Source: HXMU1420-13 sp963691715 (GTDB lineage: Bacteria; Bacteroidota; Rhodothermia; Balneolales; Balneolaceae). From it: a stretch of DNA of 64,000 nucleotides. Each line of letters opens with the position of its first letter. The stretch's first letter is position 1. The notes below the pieces were generated by a model. The model was not told the DNA's origin and did not search any database. It was given only the letters and a program-made list of their open reading frames with translations. The stretch is from assembly GCA_963691715.1 (NCBI GenBank), contig OY829281.1, forward strand, positions 2,294,001 through 2,358,000, given 5' to 3'. Of this stretch, positions 63,229-64,000 are shown piece after piece. The translations under genes and the position numbers were made by a program.

Positions 63229-64000
63229 ATGAGAATTGAAAAAATAAATATTAAAAATTTCAGATCATTTGGATCAGAAACTGCCACAGTTGAGTTTCCT
63301 GATATTAAAAAACCCTTTTCCATTGTTGGACATAACAATTCAGGAAAATCAAATTTGATTAATGCAATTCTTTATGGATTGAATAACAAATCAACAAATT
63401 ATGGGAGTTTTGATCAAAATGACTTTTTCAATACCGATTTTGAGAATAGTGTAGAAATAGAAGTGGATATCTCACCAGCGATCAAATGCCCCACCATTTA
63501 CAATGATTTAAGGGAAATTGAAAAATTCAATCTGAAAATCGGCTATGAAGAGGGAGTTATTGAAACTCAGCATTATTGCTTAGACAGCACTGGCAAGCAG
63601 GTATTTACACCAATGGCCCTTAGTAGAGGAAAGAAAAAAGAGTTTACCCCAGAAGAAAAAGAGATACTAAATGAACGACTAAAAAAAGGGGCGCAAACTG
63701 CATATAAATGGAAGAGTAAAGTACCGCTTTATTTTATTGATCCTTTATCAATCCATAACCACCTTAAAGCAAATCGAAATACTCTTCTTGGAAAGGTTCT
63801 TCTAGATATTAGAAAAGAATTTGAATCTAAGGAAACAAAAATACCTAACCGAGACGGGGTTTTACCACGTCACATTGATCAACCTAATTCAGATGTATTT
63901 GATAAAATGCTCAAGTATATTGAACAGCAAGTTATCCCAACACCTAAGCTTGAAGCATTAACGGAGCAAATTAAAGAAACCATTAAATCAGAACTAAGCA
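63229..64000 (+). CDS. OLD-family ATPase/nuclease, N-terminal part
   Basis: Open to the window edge, 257 residues visible. The N-terminus MRIEKINIKNFRSFGSETATV with Walker A VGHNNSGKSNLINAI (residues 33-47) marks an SMC/RecF-like ATPase of the AAA_15/OLD nuclease group, where a C-terminal TOPRIM domain is expected but lies outside the window. Relatives include overcoming-lysogenisation-defect nucleases and the GajA subunit of Gabija, some with antiphage activity. It starts eight bases after a GTTGGCT core, like a cassette gene. Confidence 0.8.
   Translation, partial: MRIEKINIKNFRSFGSETATVEFPDIKKPFSIVGHNNSGKSNLINAILYGLNNKSTNYGSFDQNDFFNTDFENSVEIEVDISPAIKCPTIYNDLREIEKFNLKIGYEEGVIETQHYCLDSTGKQVFTPMALSRGKKKEFTPEEKEILNERLKKGAQTAYKWKSKVPLYFIDPLSIHNHLKANRNTLLGKVLLDIRKEFESKETKIPNRDGVLPRHIDQPNSDVFDKMLKYIEQQVIPTPKLEALTEQIKETIKSELS

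Overview
The window looks like a chromosomal segment of an AT-rich Bacteroidota-type bacterium, most likely a marine Balneolaceae or related lineage. The reasons are the promoter boxes of the TAnnTTTG type, weak ribosome-binding sites, several GTG or TTG starts at overlapping operon junctions, and gene families typical of that group (DUF4856/imelysin operon, NqrM-like protein, Ycf46-type AAA protein). The taxonomic call is an inference from sequence style, not a search result.

Layout. 1-5.8 kb: end of a membrane protein gene, uvrA and comEC on the minus strand. 5.9-10.2 kb: a tight plus-strand acyl operon (GNAT-like acyltransferase, FabZ-like dehydratase, ketosynthase, acyl carrier protein, family 2 glycosyltransferase) that probably builds a special lipid. 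10.2-13.5 kb: sugar dehydrogenase, purU, thioredoxin-like protein, a small unknown and an orphan Pycsar-effector-like membrane protein. 13.6-21 kb: two tandem paralogous barrel-like proteins separated by a decayed fragment of hmgA, then a tyrosine/homogentisate catabolic operon (hmgA, fumarylacetoacetase, flavin reductase family, acetoacetyl-CoA synthetase). 22.9-23.7 kb: six 98-bp tandem repeats that are themselves degenerate tRNA-Arg copies, in exact register with a seventh, intact tRNA-Arg(UCG). 24.9-35.1 kb: a complete C5-pathway heme cluster (hemH, hemG, flavodoxin, hemA, hemC, hemD, hemE, hemF, hemB, hemL). 35.5-45.3 kb: an iron-uptake region with DUF4856, imelysin-like, HTTM, TonB receptor and a ferric-type ABC transporter, preceded by two near-perfect Fur-like palindromes; a related palindrome precedes the flavodoxin gene. 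45.4-60.5 kb: housekeeping and peptidase genes, including ggt, isoaspartyl peptidase, purine nucleoside phosphorylase, a yggS...divIVA cluster, Nif3, RNase P RNA, smpB, a site-2 protease and arginine deiminase.

60.7-64 kb is accessory. After a patch of dispersed palindromes come short plus-strand cassettes (an unknown protein; SUKH plus DUF4304; an OLD-type ATPase/nuclease running off the window). Gene starts sit 9-33 bases after GTT-type cores, and for two cassettes the left core is complementary to a site just after the last gene of the same cassette. That is the arrangement expected for integron gene cassettes; no integrase lies in the window.

How the genes fit together: the heme cluster and the neighbouring iron-uptake operon share Fur-like operators, suggesting coordinated control of iron import, iron-sparing flavodoxin and heme synthesis. 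The two most unusual structures are the tRNA-derived tandem array and the cassette-like right end.
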